DNA from: Asterella californica
Lineage: Eukaryota; Streptophyta; Marchantiopsida; Marchantiales; Aytoniaceae
Length of the DNA stretch: 64,000 nucleotides
Assembly (NCBI GenBank): GCA_036924285.1
Contig: JAYKYS010000009.1
Span: 8,928,001-8,992,000 of the forward strand
Direction of reading: 5' to 3'
Positions 50,598 to 61,164 of this stretch are shown here, in pieces. Made by a program: the position numbers and the translations under genes. Under the pieces are notes generated by a model. The model had not been told where the DNA came from. It was given only the letters and a program-made list of their open reading frames with translations, and did no database searches. Position 1 is the stretch's first letter; each line of letters begins with the position of its first letter.

Positions 50598-53093
50598 TCA
50601 CAGACAGGATGAAGACAAATGACTGTCAGGATTAGAGATCAAGTAACGAAACTCCTTCGATCGTTTCCAAACATCTATAGCATCATTGAGAATATCATCT
50701 AACTCTGGATTCGACACTGACACAGCAGGACCTTCTAGATTCAACCGTAAGAGTGCATCAAGATGCACTGAAGACAACTGGCTGCGATACTTACTCTTAA
50801 TCAAGTTCTGAAACGAAAATGCACGCTCACACTGAGCAGTGCTCACGCACTGCACTCGAGCAATGCAAGCAAGAGTTAAGAGGTTAGGATACTTCACCTT
50901 TAAACTCTCTGAAAGTTCAATCATCGCCCATAACTCACCAAATGAAAGATCTCGAAACTCAGTAACAGCATGAGTCTTGAACAAAAAGAACTCGCTTTGC
51001 AATGCTGCTGAACACAGAATGGGACCCTTCGATATACCATGAAGATACTTTACCTGACCAAAGTGTTGAGAGAGTCGATCGAGCTCCTTTATGCCCCAGT
51101 TTTTCAAAGCTACCATTTGCTTTGGCATTTGGGACGGAGACAAGATCTTCAACGCCCCAATGACATCATTGTCCACGAAACGTTCTTCAAGTGAAGTACA
51201 AATGGCTTCTGCGAACGCTTTTTGGAAGGATACTGCAGCTTCTAGATCAGTTCCTAGTCTACAACGCTGCATTTCACAAGAATGGTAAAAGCTACCTCTG
51301 ATTTCTGATGACAGACGTTTCATGAAACCTCCTTCAGGTCCATAATCAGGAAGAACATGGTACCCGGTGTCATTGTTCTGCAAAAAAGTGTTGAGATCAA
51401 CCTGTTCCACCATGTAGGTCATCCGAATTGAAGCTATCTCTACAGCTACTATACCTCCGATGCCTGAGACATCGACCACTCTTTGCTGAAAGACGAGACT
51501 CAACCGTGCAAGAGAACTCAAGATATCAGCCAAAAAGTATAGACAGTAAATATGTTTGAAACTCCTCAACTTACCATACACACTCTGTGCAACTCCGTGA
51601 TCCTCTGAAGGTGGAACATCACGAAAGTAAGTAAGTACAGACTCTAACGAGTCACAAAGCGTTGAGATAGCTTGTGCTCGACTGAGCCATCGAATTTTTA
51701 CATACCTCTTCAGTGAACGACGCGCATCGTCCAACTCTCTCTGTAAAGCACCAAACTGCTCTCGATGTTTGGATGAACGCTTGAAGTAAGCAGAGCAGGT
51801 GTTTATCAGTGCGTCGATCTCATCAGAGATCTGTGCACAAGCAGAGTGCTTGGAGGCTGAGAGAACAGCTAAGTTAGTCCTATGTGCAATACAGTGACAA
51901 GAAACAAGAAAAGGATTTACATTCCTTTTCAGTCGAGCAGCAACTCCAGTTTGCTTCCCTATCATAACAGAGGCACCGTCCGATCCGAACCCAATGAAGC
52001 GCTCATGATCCAACCCCCATACATTCAGTAAGGCAATAAGTTGCTCGGAAATAGCCTCTGCACCCTTATCTTCGACTCTTACAAGTCCCAAAAAGCTTAC
52101 CTGAACAGAACCGTTCTCCACAAACATAGCAAAAGCTACAAGAGCGGAAGTAACACTGATATCAGTCGACTCATCAACCATAATCCCAAAGAATGGACTA
52201 GCACGTACCCTTCGTAAACATCGTTCTTGGATACAGTCGCTGATATGCATCAGCATCTGAGTACAAGCTTTATCTGACTGATAAAGCTTGTCTGTAAGCT
52301 CACAACCAGATGCTCGGAGCACTGCACATAGCTTCGGAAACTTGCTAAATGCAAGGTTTTCTCTTCCCACCCAATAGGCTGCACGGAACATCGTTAACAA
52401 GACAGTGTCTACATGTAGACGTTGCGACTTCATCGCAGTGGCCATGTCCTTCTGGCCTGAAACCTTGGCATAAAATCTCATCTGGTGCTCCTTCGATCGA
52501 GCGTGCTCCACCAACGAAGAAAGTTTGATGTTAGTACCACCTTGAACAGCAAAAGTTCCATTCGATCCCATCTCCTGACATACTAAACAGTATATCCGAC
52601 GAGTAACTCCATCAAACTTCGCCCATTCAAACTGCACCTTCCAGTGCTCTTTCCAAGCTGCAGAAGTCTCTTCGAGTGTTCTATTTCTAAGCTTCTGCGA
52701 CTCTTCCGATGGAAAGGAATCTGACGTGCTCTCGGAGACTCTACTGGTAGAAATGAACATGGAAGGAGAGATAGTTTCACCTGGATCGACTCCATCGTAG
52801 TTCTTCCGAATGCTGTAATTCTCTAAGGTACGTTGTTTCTTCAATGACTGCGGACCTTTACCTCGTGACGAACTCGAAGCATGCTTACCTATTCGGGTCA
52901 TTGGCCTTGATCTTGCTGCGACATCGGAAGGCGCAGCAGCAGAAGGCGCAGCATCGGAAGGATGGGAATCCAACAACACTGGATTAGCTTCTGAACCTAT
53001 TCCGAATTCAGAAGCTCCAACATTCGCTGCCGCTGCTTCTTTCATGAGTACCGCTATAGGTGGATCGTTGGAGAATTCCAAGTCCGCTTCCAT
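50598..53093 (-). CDS. hAT-type transposase or derived protein (ZNF862-like), intact
   Basis: An uninterrupted 831-codon frame. Residues 1-130 are low-complexity, Ser/Ala-rich. Residues 145-210 form a TTF/BED-like finger (YCLVCQEMG with HARSKEH). The RNase-H-like core has VDESTD (first Asp), GSDGASVM (second Asp), CHCIAHRTNLA, and near the C-terminus AQCERAFS (Glu) within the hAT dimerisation region, followed by SSVHLDALLRLNLEGP. All three acidic positions are kept. Length is normal for the family. ATG 53093 is the first of the frame. No terminal inverted repeats or 8-bp duplication were found around it, so it is either an element whose ends I missed or a domesticated copy. Confidence 0.85.
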   Translation of the reverse strand: MEADLEFSNDPPIAVLMKEAAAANVGASEFGIGSEANPVLLDSHPSDAAPSAAAPSDVAARSRPMTRIGKHASSSSRGKGPQSLKKQRTLENYSIRKNYDGVDPGETISPSMFISTSRVSESTSDSFPSEESQKLRNRTLEETSAAWKEHWKVQFEWAKFDGVTRRIYCLVCQEMGSNGTFAVQGGTNIKLSSLVEHARSKEHQMRFYAKVSGQKDMATAMKSQRLHVDTVLLTMFRAAYWVGRENLAFSKFPKLCAVLRASGCELTDKLYQSDKACTQMLMHISDCIQERCLRRVRASPFFGIMVDESTDISVTSALVAFAMFVENGSVQVSFLGLVRVEDKGAEAISEQLIALLNVWGLDHERFIGFGSDGASVMIGKQTGVAARLKRNVNPFLVSCHCIAHRTNLAVLSASKHSACAQISDEIDALINTCSAYFKRSSKHREQFGALQRELDDARRSLKRYVKIRWLSRAQAISTLCDSLESVLTYFRDVPPSEDHGVAQSVYGKLRSFKHIYCLYFLADILSSLARLSLVFQQRVVDVSGIGGIVAVEIASIRMTYMVEQVDLNTFLQNNDTGYHVLPDYGPEGGFMKRLSSEIRGSFYHSCEMQRCRLGTDLEAAVSFQKAFAEAICTSLEERFVDNDVIGALKILSPSQMPKQMVALKNWGIKELDRLSQHFGQVKYLHGISKGPILCSAALQSEFFLFKTHAVTEFRDLSFGELWAMIELSESLKVKYPNLLTLACIARVQCVSTAQCERAFSFQNLIKSKYRSQLSSVHLDALLRLNLEGPAVSVSNPELDDILNDAIDVWKRSKEFRYLISNPDSHLSSSCL

Positions 53094-53204
53094 TCAGTCC
53101 CACCGTCTCCCACGATGGACAAACACTACGAGAACCGTAAGCGATAACATACACAAGCACAGAAGTGCTCCAAAAGAGAGCAACGATTCACGAAAGTAAA
53201 CAAA

Positions 53205-53620
53205 AGAGACCACGGATTCACGGAAGCGATAAAACTGAGTCAACTGACAGTCTTAGATAAGAGCCCTTAGCGAGCACAACAGCACAAAAGCAGCCTAAAC
53301 GAGAGCACGGATTCACGGAAGCGGAAGAACTTACAGTCTTAGAAGCGATGCTTAGCGAGCACGGAATAGCACAAATTCACGAGGCACCAAGAAGGTGAGA
53401 AAGCGAGCACGGAACTGAGCCTTACCGACGCTTAGCCGATCGATAGAAATCCTTAAAACTACAAAGCGAGCACGGATTCACGGAATAGCACGGATGCGGT
53501 CGCGGAATACACAGATTCAAGGGAATCCACGAAAGGCGAATCAAATCAAGAACTTGGCGAAAAGACACAAAGCGAGCACGGAATAGCACGGAAGCGAGCA
53601 CGGAAGCGATTATCGACTGA
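53205..53620. repeat. Cluster of AGCGAGCACGGATTCACGG words upstream of the hAT gene
   Basis: GAGCACGGA with GATTCACGGAA or ATAGCACGG follows irregularly at least six times (near 53208, 53301, 53352, 53402, 53465, 53571). Subterminal repeats that bind hAT transposase look like this. Similar words also appear near the right end of the MULE (60075-60510), so they may be unrelated. Confidence 0.5.
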
Positions 53621-53954
53621 AGACTTGAAGAGAGCACGATTCACAGTTCACTCGATTCACTCGAAGACTCCAAGACAGTCACTGACAGTGTTGCGAATCG
53701 CTCGATGAGACACTCAGGAAGAGCCGCAGAGTGCAATGTGCAAACAGCTTAACGAAAACCTAACGAAAGATCGATGTGAATCGATCTTCGGTTACCGACT
53801 GTCGGACTGTCACCGAGCCAATATCGCAATGTCGCACCGAAATCGAGTCACCGAGTCATCGAATCACCGAGTAAACTGCGGCTGCCACCTTAGTCACCCA
53901 GTCCCAGACTCCCAGCAGCGACGAAGCAGCCAGCCGCGCGGCCCGCGTCACGCC

Positions 53955-53982
53955 GAAATTCGAACTTCGAAGTTCGAATTTC
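53955..53982. repeat. Perfect 28-bp palindrome
   Basis: GAAATTCGAACTTC followed by its exact complement GAAGTTCGAATTTC. It lies in a GC-rich to AT-rich transition 0.86 kb upstream of the hAT start. No flanking element is apparent. Confidence 0.85.
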
Positions 53983-54424
53983 AAAATTCAAACCACGTTA
54001 GTTTAATATAAATTTTTTAACTGTGGTACTATGCATTACGTAGTACTGCCTTACCGTGGTAAAAAAGAACCATGGTGTCAAATATCGACAAAACTGCAAC
54101 ACCTGTTCTTAACCCGGTCGAAATGCTGGCATGGTTCTAAAACTACACAGTGTATATCCGAACGACGTAAATAATAACTCGGTAACAACTGAAACGGAGT
54201 ACTGATAACCGTCTATGATTCCGAGACCCCCAAACCATCGTTAAGTTATTTCCGACCCATACACTGCTTCCCTCGGTTTGCCAACTTTCCATACTTGAAG
54301 CTTCCCGGTTTCTGAAGCAAAGTTGCCGGCGCATTTTACTCTATTTGCCGGTTCTAGGCGAACTATGCTTCGAGGGGAGAGGTTCTTCGGGGTCCCTTCG
54401 CTACCCGCAGGGCCCCAAAGGGGA

Positions 54425-54447
54425 CTTTTTTTGTCTGACAAAAAAAG
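54425..54447. repeat. 11-bp inverted repeat around a single base
   Basis: CTTTTTTTGTC, T, GACAAAAAAAG. It is a strong hairpin in a region (54000-54715) with no credible gene. Preceded by a GC-rich stretch GGGTCCC..GGGCCCC. Confidence 0.7.
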
Positions 54448-54715
54448 ACCGTACAAAAATGCAGTTGAATAGGTACCACCGGAATACGTTCTCAGTCGAT
54501 GAATTCCGTTTGTTTCTAACTGCACAAGTTCACCGACGACTGGAAACAGGGAGATAAATTCTCGAAGACAGAACTTTTGTTCCACAAAGCTGGAAGAAAA
54601 GGAAATTCCTTTGCCTGACAGCAGAAGTTCATGAGAGTTTCCATTCCCTCGAAGCGGGGAATGTTTTTATACCCCCGATGATTTTTCATGTGTAGCACAC
54701 TCCACTCACCAAGAC

Positions 54716-54860
54716 GAACCCTACAGCGATGTCACGGTTTCTCTAATCAATTCGCTTAAACTCGTGTGAGAGTTAAGACGATTTAGGATGAACTGTACAG
54801 TCACCGCGATGCCGTTTCTGTCCGTTGACTGCGAGAAACTCCCCACCGCGACCGCGACGA
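54716..54860 (+). repeat. Left terminal inverted repeat of the MULE
   Basis: It begins GAACCCTACAGCG. The inner part holds CGATTTAGGATGAACTGTACAG..GTTGACTGCGAGAA, and a second, diverged copy of this ~75-bp block follows at 54858-54925. Such repeated blocks may be transposase binding sites. Confidence 0.9.
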
Positions 54861-55141
54861 TTTAAGTGAACTGTACAGTGATCGCGATGTGAGATTCGAG
54901 CCGTTGACTGCGAGAATCCCCACCGGCGTTCGTGACGAAGCAGTACCTCACCCGCAGTATTTCGCTCGCAGTTCGCAGTACCCCACCCGCTCAAATGTTC
55001 AAATGTTCAAACGGATTAGCTCGTTAGCTCGTTAGCTCGTTAGCTTAGCTCATTGAACTAGCTCAGTCGCTCAGTCGCATTGAACTATCAATTCGATGCG
55101 GAGCGAAGAAAGTCTGTAGTCTGTAAGGGTTCAGGTACAGG

Positions 55142-55888
55142 ATGAGGAGTGGTGCAAGAGGACGAGCTCGTGATGAGAGGTCTGGCGCGGAATTGCGAGA
55201 GAATTGCACGATGAACCTTCAAGCTGCGATCGATTGGCTAGAGAGCGGAACTCGCAGCAGAGCTTATAGATTAAGAGTCCAAGTTGCACGATACGACAGT
55301 GATGGGTTCCGCACGTATAATGGGTGTTTTACCTGCTGTAAAAAACTCGAGGTTGCGCTTGATTATTGCTCCAAGTGCAAACGCATCAGTCATTGTATGA
55401 AACGTTGTTTCAGGTTGCAGGTACTACTGGCGGACGAGTCAACGGAAGCATGGGCTGTGGCATGAAACGCTGCAAGAGATTCCGTCGGACTAACAGCGGA
55501 CGAGTTCAGTGTTTTAGAGTTGAAGCAAGAGGACTCTGCGGTCTTGGATAAAATAGTGGGAGCTTTCTGGATGGTGAAGCTAACTGCTGTGTACAACAAG
55601 ACACCTGAGTCGCGCTATCTCCGAATTGAACGTGCATATCCATGTGCACAACGAGATTTTGTCTCATCACTAAGTTTGACTTCTACTACTGCGGAGCATA
55701 GTATAGACGAGGGTTTAGAGGATCGACGGGACACTGTAGCTTCGTCACAGTTATGCTCGAGTCGTTCAGAGAGCTTAAAATCGAAGAGAAATTCCCATGA
55801 TTTTTATCACGGTTATTTCCTAGGATCAATGAGTACTATAATTTTCTGTATTGTATTAGGTATCATTGTATTGCTTATAAGGCATTGA
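55142..55888 (+). pseudogene. MULE cargo ORF: Cys-rich, tail-anchored protein with one in-frame TGA
   Basis: A single frame of 249 codons (248 positions before the final stop, 55886-55888) is broken only by TGA at 55463-55465. The first half has CFTCCKK and YCSKCKRISHC, a possible zinc ribbon. After the stop the frame goes on (NAARDSVGLTADEF, EDSAVLDKIVGAFWMV) through a Ser-rich stretch. It ends in one hydrophobic helix, MSTIIFCIVLGIIVLLIRH, at the very C-terminus, as in tail-anchored membrane proteins. It is opposite in strand to the transposase and unrelated to it. Read-through, an intron or simple decay could explain the TGA. Family not recognised. Confidence 0.45.
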
Positions 55889-57243
55889 TGCGAAAGCCTT
55901 TATAAATCGGGAGGGTTTACCCGAGTTATTTACAGAATGGATGGATTTTCCTCTGTCTTCACCCCGTCACGCAAGTAGTACAGCAATTCATTTTCAATTC
56001 TGTTTTGGTTTGGTATGAGAATCGGCTAATGCATTTGCTGATTACCAGGTTATCGATAAGTCAGTCGAAAGGCTGTGAATGATTAACGTAACGTTGAGCA
56101 GTAACGTCAATGCTGAGAATGCTATATGAGCGTTATGCTGTGTATGCTATCGAGATATAGTCGATATAGTCGATATAGTGCTGTTACTGTTATATTCTGC
56201 CCGGGATGGGATGCCCGGTGTAATAAGAGGCGCAGTGTAGGTTTAAGATTCCTGAGCTAGTTCATTGCACGTAAGATACAAATGAGTTGCGATTTAGGGT
56301 CTTTCTGTTAGCGATATATCGCATATTCATAAATTTAGTTAGTCACATTGACCGATGTTCTCTGACGAGTCAGTTGTCAAGTCGAACTGGAAGATTGTCT
56401 CATTTCTTCAGATAAGGCTTCTTTGCTGTGTTTTCTGCTCGCAACATTTTCGTTTCTTAACGTTGTTAGGAGTGGCACTCCTAGATCACGCTGATAAAGA
56501 AGACGTGCTAGGATAGGAGGAGCAAATTTTGCTGCCCTGGGAGAATATGAGGCTCTTTGTTCTTCACGAACGGGATGATAGTGTCTTGTTTTAGCATTGT
56601 CATTTCGTAATATTTCCTAAGTACTGTTCGCAGACCTCATCCCATATTTAAGTCGTCTGCAAAGGATTCATCTCCCCGATCATCTGGAATTGCGATTCAA
56701 AGCATCCGGACCGCCGCTTGTTCCGCGAGGTCCGGGGGAACTCTCGACACATGCTCTGGGGGACGCAAAAAAAGGCGCCCTTACCGGTAGTCGGTTGAAA
56801 ACCGGGGAGGTAGAAAGCGTCGCTTCTAGCATGGATTCTGACTTAGAGGCGTTCAGTCATAATCCTCTACATTGGAAAGATAAGTGACACCCCCTTGAGA
56901 GTTGAACTCAAGCAGACCAATATGGTCTGGACCGTCGGGGTTATCTGAACAAAAAGCGACAATTTAAACGGAAGAAGCAAGCTTGACTGACCTCATCGAT
57001 TTATATACTGATATCAAGCAATAGTCTAATTACTATATCGATTACACCTGCTCAAGAAACGACTGTAGCAGACGACTTGTTGAACGAACGCAGGACTATA
57101 AATTGAATAACAACTATTTATACAAAATCATTAGCGTACAATAATATACAAGTGGAGGTAAGAGCATACACAGAAACCATCGCAGAACAGAACAAAACTG
57201 ATATAAGCATTCATCACATATATAGTGACGGACCGGTTCACTC
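55889..57243. other. Non-coding interior of the MULE
   Basis: No gene recognised. It contains a GTCGATATA triple repeat near 56158-56180, a tRNA-like fold at 56884-56950, and a GGACC..GGTCC hairpin near 56708-56734. Confidence 0.5.
56884..56950 (-). repeat. Compact tRNA-like fold lacking a D-arm
   Basis: On the minus strand CCCC..GGGG closes an anticodon-like arm CAGACC-ATATT-GGTCTG and a perfect T-arm-like CTTGAG-TTCAACT-CTCAAG. GTTCAACTC fits the Pol III B box. It may be a tRNA relic or just two adjacent hairpins. Confidence 0.35.
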
Positions 57244-59722
57244 TCACGTAAGCTGTTGTCGTCGCGACCGTTGTCGCTTCACACAGTCTCGAATTTTCCG
57301 CTCGAAGATAAAAAAGGCTCGGTCGAGTTCCATCAAAAACAAAATATTGTCTCCTTCGATCTCTAAAAGATCTCTGACATGTCCAACAGTGGTATTGACT
57401 CGTCGTAAAAAGACCTCCTTTGTTGGAACGTTGTCGAAACGATGTCTATCCTCTTCGGAGAATACCTCCTCCTGAGGAGACATGACTGAGAGTGAGAGGT
57501 CCTGCTCGTTAGGCTGCTCTGTATTCGATATCTGCACATATTCATCCACGGATTGAGAGAACACGATACGACCTCTCGTTCGAAGAACTGACTTTCACTG
57601 TCAAAGCAGTAGAAAGGGTGTGAACACCTCCTGTAAGTTTTTTGGAAGCGAGGTGCGGACGAAATTCTAGTACCATACGCCTGTACTAGATGCTTGCACA
57701 AAAGATAAGAAGAATTCAAGTACGAAGGACACGAGCAAGTCCATCGGTGAACATCAGAGTGATGTAAGATGCCGCTCGAAGGTGACAACCTCCCCAACTT
57801 ACGCCAAGTCACTCGAAATGTCTCCCACCATGATGGATGAGAGCGCCCGTTAAGTACCTGTTCCAACACTTTCAACATGTCGCTGACTAGACTCTCTACG
57901 ATTACCAATGTCAAACGGTCTAGACGAGGCCTATTTAATGCGTATTTATAATCATGTTTAAGCTTTCTCCAGTGACTCTCAACTATGTTAGTAGTTCTCG
58001 ACAAGCTAAGAATCGGTTTAGATGAGCGACTAAACAGCTGAAACTTAGCCGGACGATACCATTCTCTCCACAAGTACCCCCACAAGAGTGGCAGGTTGTG
58101 AGTTCTACAAAGCGAGTACATCTCAAGCACGGCCTTCAAATGAAGAGCTTCAGAGGATTCAAACTCACCTGCAGAATTCGGAATGAGAGTATGCAAGTTA
58201 TAATGCTGAGTTAGCAAGGTCAGTATCTCCTTTCTAATAAGGATCGAAGGTGAGATATTATTACCCTGCGTAGAACGAGAACCCTGCGTAGAACCCTGCG
58301 TACAACTTGAACCCCACTCTGGATCTATGAAAGGAAAAAGGTTATTTGCCTCGATATCAGCATAAGAACTAGTGGCCTTCCTTAAGCTCATACACTTAAC
58401 CTCAACAGCAGCATGTGCATGCTTCATGCATAGTTGAACATACATAGGAACAAATGCAGCTTGCAACGTACTTATTTGCCCACTGTCCTTATCAGTGAGC
58501 GCGAAGACATGCTTTAGACCTCGGTTTCGGAGCGCAACAAACCAAGCAGTCAACCACCCTTTCGATGTTGTTCAATCTCTAACCCACTGTCCTTCTTATC
58601 TTCGCCTACCCTCAGATAAAAAAGATACGACAGTGGAACACCAAAACCTCCAAAGTTGACAGCCACGACAAACAACTCGAACCGCATAGAATTGGTCTTA
58701 AACGTGGAGTCTACTACTATCTCTACGACTGAGCTAACACGCTCAAAAAATGGGGTGCAAAAACCGAATGCCATGAAGTTCTCTGTGTGTTCATATAGAA
58801 CTTGAGAAAACTTTTTGTCAGCGAAGGTTGAGCTCCTTATCAACAAAGACGCGCTCCTCACTTGATCATCGATATCTCGTAAGTACTGTCTCGACATGAT
58901 CTCGCTTATCCAAAAGTTTACTTGGGCCCTGGTGATGCTCAAAGGACTAATCATACCTCTATCGCAAAGCATTCGATATACCTCAGGTTTCTGGACGTTC
59001 ATGTTGACAATCCCCTCTAAAAACGTAATAGCCTCACCTGGGAAAATGTTCGATTTATACGTAGGTTTCTCGTGCACCAGCAGATGTTGACAAGTTACTA
59101 TAACAACTTTCGCAACCGTGTCAACTGTGATGCGGACATTCCCCCCACATTCAAATCGATTTATCTTACGTTTCTTTTCCTGCACTCGCTGATTTTCTAC
59201 TGGTACTTCACGCTGCGAGTAAGTAATTCTATCGCTCCATGATGCACACCAACACGTAGTTCTGAACAATGAGGTCTACTTCATTGAAACTCGTGGGTTC
59301 CTTATATCCCAGTAATACCCACTGGCTAACTCCAACTCTGAGATCACATACTGCTTCAACCAGCACGATAACGCAGAAGCAACATTATGTGGGTTCCAAC
59401 TCGTGAATTCTCTAGTCATACTATCATCCGTCAGAGAAACGGTCAAGCGAAAGAAAATAACTGAGTCCTCGATGTCCTCACCCGCGAAAAGCTCTCTCAG
59501 TACATCGACAAGATCTGTGTACTGACACTCGACAGACACCAAGAAACTTGCATATTCATCATCATCCGGTTCTGCACTACCAGACGTACCCTCGGCTCTT
59601 CTATAACAGTCGTTACAAGTTTTGAATATATTCAAGTCTAGAAGGTTGTGCCCTTTCCGAGCACGAGTAAACGCGGATAGAATGAGCTCTCGAGAACATC
59701 GGTAACAACTCTGATAATCCAT
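57244..59722 (-). pseudogene. MULE transposase with SWIM zinc finger, one stop and two frameshifts
   Basis: The N-terminal part (59722-59279) has CYRC..CNDCYR Cys pairs. An in-frame TAG at 59276-59278 interrupts it. The next part (to about 58560) has a WRKY/FLYWCH-like segment (FECGGNVRITV then HLLVHE) and the first catalytic Asp in VDSTFKTN. A frameshift near 58555 leads to TDKDSGQI (second Asp), QLCMKHAHAA, and TTNIVESHWRKLKHD (Glu). The SWIM finger CSCPSYLNSSYLLCKH is near 57691-57743. A second frameshift near 57575 reaches the C-terminus (VFSQSVDEYVQ) ending at 57244. Without the three lesions it would be about 825 residues, normal for the family. It acts on element ends; this copy should be inactive. 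Confidence 0.8.
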
Positions 59723-60146
59723 TACAGCAGGACCACTCGCAGACTAGGTTTTTCAGATGTATCGTTTAGGGACCCTCAAACGGTATTCATTTCGCTCAGG
59801 AAAAGCTAGAATAACAAGTCACGAGCAAACGGTATTCATTCGCAACAGGAAAGATAGAGTAACAGTACCGCTGATCGTCCTTCTGCCGCCCTCTCTTGCT
59901 CATCGTTGTCTCTCGCTCTCGCTCCCGCAGTTTGAACACAAAGACACGAACCGGCTCAGCTTCTCACATTGTTTACGTTCACCACGAATGAACCGCATCG
60001 AAATTCAAAAACCACCAGTTGCGGTGAATGCAATGCACGCAACGCACGCTTACTCGCGGTGAACCTAAACACGACAAGATCGCTCCGTTCTTAACACAGA
60101 ACAGACATGCTCACGGAAAGCACGGAAGAGATGAGCGATGAGCGAG

Positions 60147-60371
60147 CGGAATGAAATGAAAGACGAGCGAGCGGATTCAATAACATCAAGACCTAATTCG
60201 GCACAGCACGGAACAGACGAGCGGAATGAAATGGAAGACGAGCGAGCGGATTCAATAACATCAAGACCTAATTCGACACAGCACGGAACAGACGAGCGGA
60301 ATGAAATGAAAGACGAGCGAGCGCATTCAATAACATCAAGACCTAATTCGACACAGCACAGAACAGACGAG
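60147..60371. repeat. Three tandem copies of a 75-bp unit
   Basis: Units 60147-60221, 60222-60296 and 60297-60371 differ at a few bases. Because 75 is a multiple of three, both strands read as repeating peptides (NEMKDERADSITSRPN on plus). No start context or domain suggests a real protein; the region lies between transposase and right TIR. Confidence 0.85.
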
Positions 60372-60856
60372 CAAGTGAGCAAAAACTAGAACAGACGAGC
60401 GGATTCAAATCAGCAATGACCGTCAAGACGTTCGATCAGACGGAACAGACGAACAATTCACGAGCGGATTCAAGTCATCGACGAGTGAGCCTTATTAAAG
60501 CACGGAATAGCCTCGTGGGACCTAAATTGGAACCTAAATTGAAGCACGGGCGGCTCACGATGGAGTGAACAACATCAGATCGAGCTCACGATAATCGCAA
60601 CGCGTGAACGAGCGAATGTGAACGAAACAACCCGCAATGCGCAAAGATGACAGACGAGCAAGTGAGCGGCAAACGGACTACTGACGGACGAACGAGTGAG
60701 CGGCAAACGGACGGACAAACGAACAAACGGGGAGCGAGCTACTGGCACAGCACAGCATCGGCACGGTGACCCCTTACCCGGTACGCGGTACTGTACGAAG
60801 TTCACGTGTATCGCAGTCAACGGACAGAAACGGCCGCGGTCGCGGTGGGGTCGCAG

Positions 60857-61001
60857 TCGTCGCGGTCGCGGTGGGAAGTTTCTCGCAGTCAACGGACAGA
60901 AACGGCATCGCGGTGACTGTACAGTTCACCCTAAATCGTCTTAACTCTCACACGAGTTTAAGCGAATTGATTAGAGAAACCGTGACATCGCTGTAGGGTT
61001 C
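60857..61001 (-). repeat. Right terminal inverted repeat of the MULE
   Basis: Reverse complement of 54716-54860 at 143 of 145 positions. A partial second copy of the inner block (GCAGTCAACGGACAGAAACGG) occurs at about 60813-60833. Confidence 0.9.
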
Positions 61002-61164
61002 CAGAATATGATAAGTGGTGCTGTTTGGACTCGGGAAGTAACTGATATGTGCGATATGACATGGCAAAATAATTGATTCATAACGAGTGTGTAAAGAAAT
61101 CATCACTAAGAGAACTGTGATAAAACAAAACAAACATACTAGAGATACGATCAAGCAAATTTTA

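Larger units (their letters stand above)
54716..61001 (-). mobile_element. Mutator-like element (MULE) with SWIM-type transposase and cargo ORF
   Basis: Inverted repeats of 145 bp (54716-54860 and 60857-61001) differ at two positions and bound 6286 bp. Inside are a broken transposase on the minus strand (59722-57244) and a cargo ORF on the plus strand (55142-55888). The nine bases outside the two ends (CACCAAGAC; CAGAATATG) do not match, so no target duplication is visible. Confidence 0.85.

Noticed and set aside
54241..54585. 114-aa minus-strand ORF between hAT and MULE
   Set aside because: No domain, crosses a strong poly-T/poly-A hairpin, and composition is not coding-like.
60065..60389. 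Repeat peptides on both strands as possible genes
   Set aside because: The openness follows from a 75-bp unit; there is no start context and no sign of a protein family.
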